Origin: Acidobacteriota bacterium
GTDB taxonomy: Bacteria; Acidobacteriota; Aminicenantia; Aminicenantales; Saccharicenantaceae
DNA length: 64,000 bases
Assembly: GCA_028749115.1 (NCBI GenBank)
Contig: JAQURD010000001.1
Span: forward strand, 90,218-154,217
Direction of reading: 5' to 3'
Shown here: piece after piece, positions 18,593 through 26,753 of the stretch
Numbering within the stretch: position 1 is the stretch's first letter
Layout: the number at the start of each line of letters is the position of its first letter
Made by a program: the position numbers and the translations under genes
Notes under the pieces: generated by a model
Databases searched by the model: none
Told to the model about the DNA's origin: nothing
The model's input: only the letters and a program-made list of their open reading frames with translations

Positions 18593-19084
18593 TTAGCAAC
18601 TGAGTTCTCCAGTCTTATTTCTGATTTTTGGTTGTTTTTTTTGGTCTTGATTTTTAAAAAAAAGCCACATATTTTTTTCTTCCCGATTTTTCCCCTTTAA
18701 ACGGATCAGGCTATATAAGCCCTTTAGTTTTTCTCCAGACAGAAGAATTTCCAGCTTATTGTCTGTCTTATTTTGAAGCTGATAATAACCCTGATCCCAG
18801 ATTTCAACCCTGCCGGCTCCATACTGTCCTTCAGGAATCAGGCCTTCAAATTTTTCGTAGCCGAGTGGATGATCTTCGACTTGTATGGCCAGCCTTTTTT
18901 GGCCGGCGGCGGCTGGCGGCTCTTTTGGAACTGCCCAGCTTTTTAATATTCCGTCAGACTCAAGCCTTAAATCATAATGGAGATGGGAAGCAGTGTGCTT
19001 CTGGATAACATAAGCCAGCTTCTGGCACTGACCTGATTCATATTTATACGAAGCCATTGGTCCAGGGAACTCAGGCATTCTCAA
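18593..19084 (-). CDS. stand-alone LigD-type 3'-phosphoesterase
   Basis: 163 aa, only the DNA-repair phosphoesterase domain found at the N-terminus of LigD. All key residues are present: H30, H36, D38 and R40 in HTASHLHYDLR, then H72 and Y76 in DHPLGY. Their spacing is identical to the Pseudomonas LigD phosphoesterase (H42, H48, D50, R52, H84, Y88). It would heal 3' ends by removing 3'-phosphates or ribonucleosides. No ligase, polymerase or Ku gene is in the window. The TTG at 19084 directly abuts the AICAR transformylase stop; an ATG two codons later (19078) is an equally good start. Confidence 0.88.
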   Translation of the reverse strand: MRMPEFPGPMASYKYESGQCQKLAYVIQKHTASHLHYDLRLESDGILKSWAVPKEPPAAAGQKRLAIQVEDHPLGYEKFEGLIPEGQYGAGRVEIWDQGYYQLQNKTDNKLEILLSGEKLKGLYSLIRLKGKNREEKNMWLFFKNQDQKKQPKIRNKTGELSC

Positions 19085-20167
19085 TTAGCGGTGAAGGAAA
19101 CATCTCTCACAATCTACCTCGCCTGGCTTTCTGGTCACCATCATAACCAGGCCAAGTTCATCAGCCCGGTCGATGACTTCCTGATCTTTGATAGAACCCA
19201 GTGGATAGATAATACCGGTAATTCCACTCTTAGCGGCTAATTCCACCACATCAGGGAAAGGCATATAGGCATCTGAAGCCATGACACAGTCCCGGGCGCC
19301 ATAGCCGCGAGCCGACAGGCGAATGGCATCTTCAGCAGCATCAATCCGGCTTCTCTGTCCAGAACCTATTCCATGAATTTTATCTTCTGTGCCAATAATA
19401 ATGGCATTTGATCTGGTAAAACAGGCCACCGTCCAGCATAGCAGAGCGGCTTTGATTTGACTGTCAGTTGGTCTATTTTTAGATACAACGTCAATAAAAT
19501 CAGGTGAAACAATCTTTGAATCAAATCTCTTCTGGACAAGCAGGCCTCCAGCTACTCTTTTAAACTCCAGGCCATTATCTATGGCTGGCTGGCTGGGCGC
19601 GGCTCCCATCCGGACAACCCTTAGGACTTTCCTGGTGCTCAGGATATCTAAAGCTTCCCTGGTAAAGGCCGGCGCATAAACGACTTCTATATTTCTGGCA
19701 CTTTCTACCAATAAGCTGGCCAGTTCCTGGCCAATGGCAGTATTAAAAACATCGACACTGCCAAAGTTAGATAGAACATCTGTCTGCCAGGCTTTCTGGA
19801 AAGCTTCAAGGCTGTTTTCGCCCAGAGCGACACCACTGGGCATTTCATGTTTAATAATAACTGCTACTGATTTTCCAGGAAAGATAGTGGCCAGTTTTCT
19901 GGCCAGCCTCTGGCCAAGATCCATGTCGCCGACATTGATGTAACTCAAGCCCTTGGTTCCTTCTTGAATAACTTCTATCGTGGCCATATTCGGGCCACTG
20001 GCTCCTTCCTCCTGATAAAAAGCGGCTGGATAGCCTGGATTTTCTCCATAACGCATTGATAATTTTTTGACAAAATGGCTGTCACCCACGGTCAAAGCCG
20101 GTGGAAAATCTTCAGTTACTTTTGTCTGATATTGACTTCTGGTGGTTCTTTCTTTCTTTTGTTCCAT
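19085..20167 (-). CDS. AICAR transformylase without the IMP cyclohydrolase domain
   Basis: 360 aa homologous to the C-terminal two thirds of bacterial PurH. It formylates AICAR to FAICAR with 10-formyl-THF. Visible signatures are SMRYGENPGYPAAFY, IKHEMPSGVAL with the catalytic Lys-His pair, GIGSGQRSRIDAAEDA and ASDAYMPFPDVVE. The MGS-like cyclohydrolase domain that normally precedes it (about 200 aa) is absent, consistent with the separate PurO-like gene just upstream. The ATG at 20167 lies 2 nt after that gene's TGA; a TTG two codons earlier overlaps it. The last residues (RCFLHR) resemble the usual PurH end. Confidence 0.88.
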   Translation of the reverse strand: MEQKKERTTRSQYQTKVTEDFPPALTVGDSHFVKKLSMRYGENPGYPAAFYQEEGASGPNMATIEVIQEGTKGLSYINVGDMDLGQRLARKLATIFPGKSVAVIIKHEMPSGVALGENSLEAFQKAWQTDVLSNFGSVDVFNTAIGQELASLLVESARNIEVVYAPAFTREALDILSTRKVLRVVRMGAAPSQPAIDNGLEFKRVAGGLLVQKRFDSKIVSPDFIDVVSKNRPTDSQIKAALLCWTVACFTRSNAIIIGTEDKIHGIGSGQRSRIDAAEDAIRLSARGYGARDCVMASDAYMPFPDVVELAAKSGITGIIYPLGSIKDQEVIDRADELGLVMMVTRKPGEVDCERCFLHR

Positions 20168-20169
20168 AA

Positions 20170-20904
20170 TCAAGTTTCCTTCCGGTTAATGATTTTAATC
20201 TGCTGAATTTCCAGGCCAGTAGCCGAAGCAATCAAGCAGGCCACGGCCACTCTTAAGTCTTTTTTTCCTGGAGCTGGTTCCAGTGATTCGTAGATACTGC
20301 TGACCAGCTCATCAACCCGGCTTTCAGAAATTTCAAGAGAAGCAGGTTCACCAAAATAAGAAGGAACCGGATCAATGTTTACTCCCATGTAAGTCATGAG
20401 CAACCAGCCTTTTCCAGGCACGAGCGGGAGTTCAAAATATTCTCTAATAACCTGACCGAATTCCCCTCTTTTAATAAGGCTCATGCCAAGATTAAATCCC
20501 CCGCTGAAAGCCAAACTGATTCTCGGAGTATAGATGGGCTCATCAGGTTCGTATTTCCAGTCTTTCAGGGCATGTGTCAGAGCTAAGACAGGTTCCTGAG
20601 TGGCCTCCAGGGACCCGATGATATCCAGAGTTTGCTGGCCATTCGAAGCTGCCACTCCCCTTGGACTAAATAGAATGGCCGGGTAGATCAGTAGATCAGG
20701 ATTACCGCGGGCTATCAACTGGGGATCAGTTGGTTCTACCCAGATGCCATTATCTCTCTTTATCATTTGTCTGGCCTGACTGGCGGTTGAACGGCCGGTC
20801 AGACCATAGACCACAAAAACATCATCTGAGTCCTTAATCTGGCCGCCAATTATAAACCTGCCAGGATATTCTAAACCTGTAAAAATTTTTTTTGTTGTTT
20901 GCAT
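20170..20904 (-). CDS. IMP cyclohydrolase, PurO-like
   Basis: 244 aa of the IMP_cyclohyd family (archaeal PurO and bacterial homologs). It closes FAICAR to IMP, the last step of purine synthesis. Recognisable segments are YPGRFIIGGQI, VVYGLTGRSTASQAR and ARGNPDLLIYPAI, followed by the conserved core TPRISLAFSG. Pairing with an AICAR transformylase that lacks its own cyclohydrolase domain strongly supports the role. AGGTGGT lies upstream of the ATG, and an extended -10 element is found at 20925-20933. Confidence 0.83.
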   Translation of the reverse strand: MQTTKKIFTGLEYPGRFIIGGQIKDSDDVFVVYGLTGRSTASQARQMIKRDNGIWVEPTDPQLIARGNPDLLIYPAILFSPRGVAASNGQQTLDIIGSLEATQEPVLALTHALKDWKYEPDEPIYTPRISLAFSGGFNLGMSLIKRGEFGQVIREYFELPLVPGKGWLLMTYMGVNIDPVPSYFGEPASLEISESRVDELVSSIYESLEPAPGKKDLRVAVACLIASATGLEIQQIKIINRKET

Positions 20905-20924
20905 ATTACCACCTATTTGTTTTT

Positions 20925-20933
20925 AATATATCA
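20925..20933 (-). promoter_or_regulatory. extended -10 promoter element of the purO-purH-phosphoesterase unit
   Basis: Minus strand TGATATATT, 20 nt upstream of the purO-like ATG. No good -35 hexamer at 16-18 nt. Belongs to the recurring TGA-TATAAT-like group described in the findings. Confidence 0.45.
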
Positions 20934-20974
20934 GAAAATGGCCGTTAATTAAAGAACAAATTGCTGGCCTTTGC

Positions 20975-21002
20975 TTGCTTTTAATTTGAAGACTGCTAAA
21001 AT
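20975..21002 (+). promoter_or_regulatory. promoter of the VanZ-like gene
   Basis: TTGCTT (20975-20980), 16-nt spacer ending in TGC, then TAAAAT (20997-21002). It lies 30 nt upstream of the ATG at 21033, with GAGGT in between as a ribosome binding site. Confidence 0.5.
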
Positions 21003-21032
21003 ATCGCCTGTATCAGCTGAGGTAATGTTTAG

Positions 21033-21428
21033 ATGGGTTCATGGCGAAAATTAATTTGTTTTCTTCCTGCCGCGGTTTATGGCAGTTTAATATTTTTTCT
21101 TTCGTCCAGATCTTTGAAAGTAAAATTCAGTTTTGCTTACTGGGATAAAGCAGCCCATTGGACTGAGTTTACCATCCTTGGAGTCCTTCTCGTTTTCGGC
21201 TTTTACCGTTATTTTGCCCATCAGACTTTTCTGGCTTTTTATCTAAGCCTCATGACCGGCCTGTTGATTGGTCTGGGTGATGAAATTCATCAGTTATTTG
21301 TGCGCAACCGGCAGTGCGATTGGACAGATTGGCTGGCTGACTTAGCAGGTATTTTAACCGGCTGTTTGCTGTTCTGGTTAATCCATAGGCGGAAAGAAAA
21401 AACAGGCAAGCCAGTTAAAACTCCTTGA
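21033..21428 (+). CDS. VanZ-like membrane protein
   Basis: 131 aa with four transmembrane helices. The VanZ family pattern is clear: DKAAHWTEFTILG in the second helix region, then GDEIHQLFVRNRQCDWTDWLADLAG before the last helix. The name comes from a teicoplanin-resistance accessory protein, but most homologs have unknown membrane or envelope roles and no resistance should be inferred. Its stop codon TGA abuts the convergent LOG-family stop to form TGATCA, leaving no intergenic space. Confidence 0.85.
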   Translation: MGSWRKLICFLPAAVYGSLIFFLSSRSLKVKFSFAYWDKAAHWTEFTILGVLLVFGFYRYFAHQTFLAFYLSLMTGLLIGLGDEIHQLFVRNRQCDWTDWLADLAGILTGCLLFWLIHRRKEKTGKPVKTP

Positions 21429-22190
21429 TCATCTGTCACCGCTGCCGCCTATTTCAGGCAGTTTTTTCTTTAAATATTTAAAAGTTTCTTCCGGCGTTGA
21501 GAAGACAGTAAAAATCTGAGCATCTTCAGCTGAAATGGCCTTCATTTCGACCAGCTTCTGGAAATTTATTATCTTTTCCCAGTATTCTTTTCCATAAAGA
21601 ATAAGGAGAACTTCTTTCCGTGAGACTTTGCCAGTTTGCAGAAGAGTGATTATTTCAAAAAACTCGTCGAGGGTGCCAAAGCCGCCGGGAAAGGCAATAA
21701 CTGCTTTAGCCTTGTACGTCAGCCAGAATTTACGCATGAAGAAATAATGAAAGGTAAAATTGAGTTCTGGACTGATATAAGGGTTGGGAAGCTGGGGTTG
21801 AGGAAGTGAAATATTCATCCCGATGCTTTTAGCTCCTGCCCTGGTAGCTCCACGGTTAGCAGCTTCCATTACTCCCGGACCTCCTCCGGTGCAGACAACA
21901 TATTTTCTGCCTATTGGCTTCAAAGTCATACCCCATTTAGAAATCATGTAGGCCAGCTCTTCTGCTTGCCAGTAATATTTATCCAGAAGGCTATCTGAGC
22001 TGCCAGGGTTGGCCTTAGCCGAACCGAGGAAGAGAACAGTACTTTCAACTTTATATTTTTGGAGCCGGGCCATTGGCCAGACATATTCACTCAGAATTCT
22101 TAAAGTCCGGCCCTCTAAAGATTCCAGGAATTCAAGATCACGGTAGGGTGATTCCGGCAATTCCAGTTTTCTCAGCTCATTCTTTTTCAT
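21429..22190 (-). CDS. LOG/TIGR00730 family Rossmann-fold nucleotide-binding protein
   Basis: 253 aa. The signature motifs are GGGPGVMEAANRGA and PGGFGTLDEFFE, which define the 'lysine decarboxylase-like' LOG family. Members cleave nucleoside 5'-monophosphates at the N-glycosidic bond; plant and some bacterial members release cytokinins. About 60 residues precede the Rossmann core, longer than minimal LOG proteins. CAGGAG supports the ATG. The physiological nucleotide in this organism is unknown. Confidence 0.88.
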   Translation of the reverse strand: MKKNELRKLELPESPYRDLEFLESLEGRTLRILSEYVWPMARLQKYKVESTVLFLGSAKANPGSSDSLLDKYYWQAEELAYMISKWGMTLKPIGRKYVVCTGGGPGVMEAANRGATRAGAKSIGMNISLPQPQLPNPYISPELNFTFHYFFMRKFWLTYKAKAVIAFPGGFGTLDEFFEIITLLQTGKVSRKEVLLILYGKEYWEKIINFQKLVEMKAISAEDAQIFTVFSTPEETFKYLKKKLPEIGGSGDR

Positions 22191-22252
22191 TTTTTACTCC
22201 TGTCGGTTGACCTATCTGTTAATTATTTATTATTTCCAGCTGAAAAACAAGC

Positions 22253-22281
22253 TTGATGTCAAGTCAAAGGCATTCTATAAT
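22253..22281 (+). promoter_or_regulatory. sigma70-type promoter of rlpA
   Basis: TTGATG (22253-22258), 17-nt spacer, perfect TATAAT (22276-22281). The predicted start is about 22288, giving a 13-nt leader before the ATG at 22301 with only a weak purine-rich ribosome site. Confidence 0.65.
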
Positions 22282-22300
22282 TTTATAAAAGAAAAAGATC

Positions 22301-22945
22301 ATGTTGAGGAAAGGCTATCTCTTTCTGGTTATTGCCGGGCTGTTTTTCCTGTCTTATTCATGCCGGACTGAAAAGCCAGTGACAGCTCCGCCAGCCGGCT
22401 ATGTAGAAGTTGGTGAAGCGTCCTGGTATGGTCCTGGTTTTCACGGCCGGATGACTTCCAGCCAGGAAGTTTTTGACATGGAAGATTTAACAGCAGCTCA
22501 CCAGACTCTGCCTTTCGGGACTGTAGTCCAGGTCACCAACCTGGAGAATTCACGGACAGTTACGGTTAGAATTAATGATCGCGGTCCATTTATTAAGGGC
22601 AGGATTATCGATCTGTCTTATGCGGCAGCCAGGATGCTCGGTTTGATTGGGCCAGGGACGGCCAGAGTCAGGCTGGAAGTTGTTGGTTTTCAAAATCCTG
22701 ATCTCCAGATCGAAAAAGGCAGTTTTATTCTTCAACTTGGCTCTTTCTTAAATCCAGACAGGGCAAGAGCTCTCTGTCAAAACCTTAAAGAGAAATTTCA
22801 AGATGTTTATATTTCTACTTATGAAACAACTGGCGGCCAGGTGTTTTATCGCGTCCGGCTGAGGGCTGGTAGCCAGGAGCAAGCTGAACAATTAGCCAGG
22901 CAGTTAACTGCTTCCGGCTATCCAGTCCTGTGTCTTAAACAATAA
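22301..22945 (+). CDS. rlpA: RlpA septal lytic transglycosylase lipoprotein
   Basis: 214 aa. A lipoprotein signal peptide ends at the lipobox LSYSC (C21), so the protein is membrane-anchored in the periplasm. The double-psi beta-barrel domain shows GEASWYGPGFHGRMTSSQE, AHQTLPFGT and VRINDRGPFIKGRIIDLS. The C-terminal SPOR domain (about 140-214, FILQLGSFLNPDRA onward) binds denuded septal peptidoglycan. RlpA cleaves denuded glycan strands in Pseudomonas; many homologs lack this activity, but the catalytic-type Glu and Asp positions appear intact here (E in GEASWYG, D in NDRGPF). Confidence 0.92.
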   Translation: MLRKGYLFLVIAGLFFLSYSCRTEKPVTAPPAGYVEVGEASWYGPGFHGRMTSSQEVFDMEDLTAAHQTLPFGTVVQVTNLENSRTVTVRINDRGPFIKGRIIDLSYAAARMLGLIGPGTARVRLEVVGFQNPDLQIEKGSFILQLGSFLNPDRARALCQNLKEKFQDVYISTYETTGGQVFYRVRLRAGSQEQAEQLARQLTASGYPVLCLKQ

Positions 22946-22985
22946 TAGCTTCAGGTATTTCAGGGTGAAGTGTACTCAGGATTTT

Positions 22986-25352
22986 TTAATCAGAGATAAT
23001 AATTACCAGGCGGTGTTCACCTTCAGGCACCTGAAGCTTGAGCCGGCTGCCTGCAAACTTCCCGGCTTCTTTTCCATCAAGAATTAGCTGACCTTGCCGT
23101 TCCTGCCCAAGGGAAATATTTATCTTTCTCTTTTTCAGGCTTTTTATTTCAAACGAGATCTCCCGGTCAGAATAGAGAAAATGACGGAAAACAGCCGGAC
23201 CGTCAGTTTTAATCAGCTCTTTTTTTTCTTCTATTAACTTTATTCCATCTGGAGAAATTTCAACCTCATAATTTCTGCCAAGAATACCTATCCTTTTCAG
23301 TGATCCTTTGGTCTTAGGTTGTAACTGGCCGAATCTAAAGCCGTCCCAGGGAGTGACATCGAGATATTCTTCGATGGCTATCAGGGCAAAGAGAGGTCCC
23401 CAGCTCTGATAGCGCTGGCCTCCTGCTTCACCTGTCCGGGAATCAAAATTTTCCGGACAGAGAGCATAATTTTTCCAGATTCTCAGAAAGAGATTAGAAC
23501 TTCGCTCAGCCAGATCAGCAGCTACCTGATCATAACCATAGGCTTTCAGCCCCTCATAAACCAGATAATTCGTAGGAGGCCAGATAGTTCCCCGCCAGTA
23601 TTGCTGATCTGGATAAGCCGGATCATCTCTGGAAATAGTCGGCAGAACATAATCTCCCCAGAATTCGGCCGGATTAAGAAGATGCTTTAACATTTTTAAA
23701 GCCTGACCCTGGTCAGGGATTTTTGCTATTAATGGGAAAAAATTAGAAGCTGCCCGGCGCGCCGAAAAACTTCCGTTCCAGTGACGGTCAAAATAGTAGC
23801 CTTCTTTTTCATTCCAGAGAAGCTTATTCATCAATTTTCTGGTCTTTTCATATTCCCGCAAAAATCCATTTTGTTCTGCTTCTTTACCAAGGAAACTGGC
23901 CAGTTGAGACAGGCAGTAAGAATCAAGAGCATAGAGGCTGTTGAGATCAACGGAATCCATTTCTAATGTACCGGTCACGTAATTAAAGGTTGCTTCGTCC
24001 CAGTTGGGCAGGTCATCCTGACCTGATTCCCACATAGCTTTCTGTTTGCCACCGGCCTCTTCTTCCCAGGGAGGAACTTCCTTAGGTGTCAAATCCAGGT
24101 CACTCCCCCATTCTAATAGCCCATTGTTATTCCCATCGCGGCGTACCTGCCCTCCTGGTAAAACTGAAGTCCAGAATTGATGCCATTTAACCAGATAAGG
24201 ATAAGCCTCCTTTAAAAATTCTAAGTCCCCTGTTTTAAGGAATAATTTTAAAACGGCATAGCTGCCGACAGGTGGTTGTGATCGGTCCTCAGCTCCGCCA
24301 TAACGGCCTCGCCAGTTAGGTATATTGCCATTTTCGTATTGAGTTTCTAAAACAGATCTGACAATATCAAAGGCGAGGTATGTATCCTCAATTGAAGCTT
24401 CCAAAGAATTAAAAAACGAATCCCACGCAAAAATAGTCCAATCATCAGGCTGGCCATCTGGCCTGGGGAAAATCCATCCCCTTCCAGCCGGTGTATATAA
24501 GCGATGGTGGCCATTCTGATAAAGAGCCAGCCAGAAAAGATTATTGGCAATGGCTTCCGAACTGCCTTCGTAGAGGCCTTTAATTACAGTTCTCTTTTTT
24601 TGATATCGTGATTTTTCTTCAGCCACCAGGCTATTGATAGTCTTGATCTTTAGAAAGTGGCTAATATGGCCAGCTATCGATTCAGGTGCCTGGCCAGCTG
24701 AAGCTACAAAAAAAAGTTCGGAGCTTTTTCTGGAATTAAAAAGAAGATGCAGCTCAGAGCCAACTGTTCTAACTTCTTCCGGTGTCTGGCTCAGCCAGCA
24801 AAGATAGCAATTGATTGGCGGCCCCGGGCTCTGCCCATAAACACAGCCAGTTTCGGGCCGGTATCTAAACCAACCTTTAAAATCCCAGGGAAAATAAAAG
24901 ATGAGTGTGACCTTATCGACGAGGCGAGGGAAATGATATTTGCCTATAACTGTGTTTTCATCCCGCCGGCTCCATTCAATAGTCATTTCATTTTCAGGCA
25001 AAGCCGGTTTAAGATAAACAGGTGTTTCGTTGCCTTTTTTAAACGGCAAATGCATATCAAATTTCATGGAAGCATAGGAACCATCAGGTGAATGATCTCC
25101 GACCTCAGAAACTAGATAGAAAAAATCTTGAAATTCGGCTTTATCTTTACCCCGGTAAACGACCGGACTAAAAGCATAGGCTGAATGCTGGCTGCTGATA
25201 ACGACCAGGCCAGGCCACGACTGCGGGTCGAGAGCACCAATAAAAGTATTTTTCCAGGGATGATTAATTTGGCCCTGCAAGGCCGGTCCAGAAACGAGAG
25301 TCCAAAAAACAAGAAGGGCAGCTGCTTTCCATTTTATCTTTTTCTGTTCCAC
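22986..25352 (-). CDS. secreted GH63-like (trehalase-fold) glycoside hydrolase
   Basis: 788 aa with an N-terminal signal peptide (cleavage near residue 28). The (alpha/alpha)6 catalytic domain begins around residue 260. It contains DDWTIFAWDSFFNSLEAS, NIPNWRGRYGG, WESGQDDLPNWDEA, YWRGTIWPPTNYLVYEGL and GEAGGQRYQSWGPLFAL, the pattern of GH63 proteins related to mannosylglycerate hydrolase and glucosidase I. A beta-sandwich precedes and a short beta domain follows. Probably releases sugars from an exogenous glycan in the periplasm. Start codon is GTG. Substrate cannot be assigned from sequence. Confidence 0.8.
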   Translation of the reverse strand: MEQKKIKWKAAALLVFWTLVSGPALQGQINHPWKNTFIGALDPQSWPGLVVISSQHSAYAFSPVVYRGKDKAEFQDFFYLVSEVGDHSPDGSYASMKFDMHLPFKKGNETPVYLKPALPENEMTIEWSRRDENTVIGKYHFPRLVDKVTLIFYFPWDFKGWFRYRPETGCVYGQSPGPPINCYLCWLSQTPEEVRTVGSELHLLFNSRKSSELFFVASAGQAPESIAGHISHFLKIKTINSLVAEEKSRYQKKRTVIKGLYEGSSEAIANNLFWLALYQNGHHRLYTPAGRGWIFPRPDGQPDDWTIFAWDSFFNSLEASIEDTYLAFDIVRSVLETQYENGNIPNWRGRYGGAEDRSQPPVGSYAVLKLFLKTGDLEFLKEAYPYLVKWHQFWTSVLPGGQVRRDGNNNGLLEWGSDLDLTPKEVPPWEEEAGGKQKAMWESGQDDLPNWDEATFNYVTGTLEMDSVDLNSLYALDSYCLSQLASFLGKEAEQNGFLREYEKTRKLMNKLLWNEKEGYYFDRHWNGSFSARRAASNFFPLIAKIPDQGQALKMLKHLLNPAEFWGDYVLPTISRDDPAYPDQQYWRGTIWPPTNYLVYEGLKAYGYDQVAADLAERSSNLFLRIWKNYALCPENFDSRTGEAGGQRYQSWGPLFALIAIEEYLDVTPWDGFRFGQLQPKTKGSLKRIGILGRNYEVEISPDGIKLIEEKKELIKTDGPAVFRHFLYSDREISFEIKSLKKRKINISLGQERQGQLILDGKEAGKFAGSRLKLQVPEGEHRLVIIISD

Positions 25353-25547
25353 TACTTAAATTTAAATGATTTCAAGTCCCAAATCAATATTAACTGAGAG
25401 GAACTCGGATTATTTTAATATTTTATTCTTGACTAATTTTAATTTAAAAAAAATCATAGAGCCGTTATAATAAAAACAAGAAATATAAGGCTGGTCTGCC
25501 TGAACTAGGTTTTTCAGGAGTAACCAGGCCTGGGAGCAGGAAATAAG

Positions 25548-26678
25548 ATGGATTATCTTCGTTATTTTAAATCCCGGCAGGGAGAAATGGTTGGCAGGCT
25601 TAAAACACTGGTTCAACTTGAATCACCCACTTCAGACAAAAAAGCTGTCAATAAATGTTCAGAAGCAGTTATTTCTGAACTCAATCAATTCGGAGTGAAG
25701 ATAAAGAGAATTCCACAAAGGGAAATTGGAGACTTATTCCTGGCCGAATATCCGGCTGGAAAATTAGAAGAGAACAAAAAACCACTTTTAGTTTTAACTC
25801 ATATTGATACTGTGTGGCCAGTTGGCACCATTAACCGGATGCCTTTTTACCTGACCGGTGATCATCTCTACGGTCCGGGTGCACTTGATATGAAAGCTGG
25901 CCTGGTTTTGGCCGTCATGGCTTTAAAAACGATAAATAGCCTGGGGCTTAAGTTAAGCAGAAAAATCTGGCTTTTTATTAATTCAGCAGAAGAAACTGGC
26001 CACGAAGCAGCTCGTCATGAAATTATTTCGCTGGCAAAAAAAGCGGGAGCTGTCCTTTGCCTTGAACCGGCTCTACCGGGAGGAGCTTTGAAAATGCAAA
26101 GGAAGGGACGGCTGGTCATCAAAATTGAAACCAGTGGCCGCTCGGCTCATGCCAGTACCCCGGAAAAAGGGATCAATGCAGTTGAAGAATTAATCATTCA
26201 GTGGCAGAGGCTAAAAAAATTGAAAATAAATGGACTGACGGCGAATCTTGGTCTAATTGGGGGTGGCGAAAAGGCTAATGTTGTTCCTGAAGAAGCCTGG
26301 GCAGTGATTGACCTTAGATTCTGGACAGGCCGCGATTTAACTCAAATAAAATCCTTCTTGAGGGAACTGAGGGCTACTAATCGCCAGGCCAGGATTAAGA
26401 CCTCTATCGTCAGCTTTACGCCGCCTATGGAATTCAGCCCGGCCTCCAGAGACCTTTTTGCGCGGGCCTCGTCTATCGCTGCCTCTCTCGGCTTTCGGCT
26501 GGAAGCTGGCCGCAGCGGTGGCGGTTCCGATGCTTCCATCGCCTCCCAGACGGGAGTCCCTGCTCTGGATGGACTCGGTCCCGAAGGAGAAGGGATTCAT
26601 GCTCTGGATGAGCATCTTCTTCTTCCATCTTTTATTCAGAGGACGGCTTTTCTCACCAGCCTTCTGATCGGTTTATGA
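25548..26678 (+). CDS. M20 family metallopeptidase (carboxypeptidase G2-like)
   Basis: 376 aa cytoplasmic zinc peptidase. The metal motif HIDTVWPVG (about 84) is followed by GPGALDMKAGL with the bridging aspartate, then NSAEETGHEA with the catalytic glutamate. The dimerisation lid domain lies at about 180-290. SGGGSDAS and the final HALDEH supply the remaining residues. GGAAATAAG precedes the ATG. It stands alone between a divergent hydrolase and the aminotransferase operon. Likely cleaves C-terminal glutamate or acyl-amino acids; specificity is uncertain. Confidence 0.88.
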   Translation: MDYLRYFKSRQGEMVGRLKTLVQLESPTSDKKAVNKCSEAVISELNQFGVKIKRIPQREIGDLFLAEYPAGKLEENKKPLLVLTHIDTVWPVGTINRMPFYLTGDHLYGPGALDMKAGLVLAVMALKTINSLGLKLSRKIWLFINSAEETGHEAARHEIISLAKKAGAVLCLEPALPGGALKMQRKGRLVIKIETSGRSAHASTPEKGINAVEELIIQWQRLKKLKINGLTANLGLIGGGEKANVVPEEAWAVIDLRFWTGRDLTQIKSFLRELRATNRQARIKTSIVSFTPPMEFSPASRDLFARASSIAASLGFRLEAGRSGGGSDASIASQTGVPALDGLGPEGEGIHALDEHLLLPSFIQRTAFLTSLLIGL

Positions 26679-26705
26679 TTTTAGGCTGTTGACTTCGGCT
26701 TTGTT

Positions 26706-26733
26706 TTGAGCTTTACTATAATCTTATTATAAA
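26706..26733 (+). promoter_or_regulatory. promoter of the aminotransferase-serA unit
   Basis: TTGAGC (26706-26711), 16-nt spacer, TATAAA (26728-26733). An overlapping TATAAT at 26717-26722 offers an alternative. A strong AAGGAGG (26740-26746) lies 7 nt before the ATG at 26754. Confidence 0.5.
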
Positions 26734-26753
26734 AATCAAAAGGAGGAATTATC

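Noticed and set aside
15000-21100. sigma-54 (-24/-12) promoters matching the NtrC-type regulator
   Set aside because: The closest case (TGGCCTTTGCTTGCT near 20966) has the GG and GC elements one base too close; I found no convincing GG-N10-GC site.
21033-21428. glycopeptide resistance implied by VanZ
   Set aside because: Only the VanZ-like domain is present, with no vanHAX genes; most VanZ-domain proteins are unrelated to resistance.
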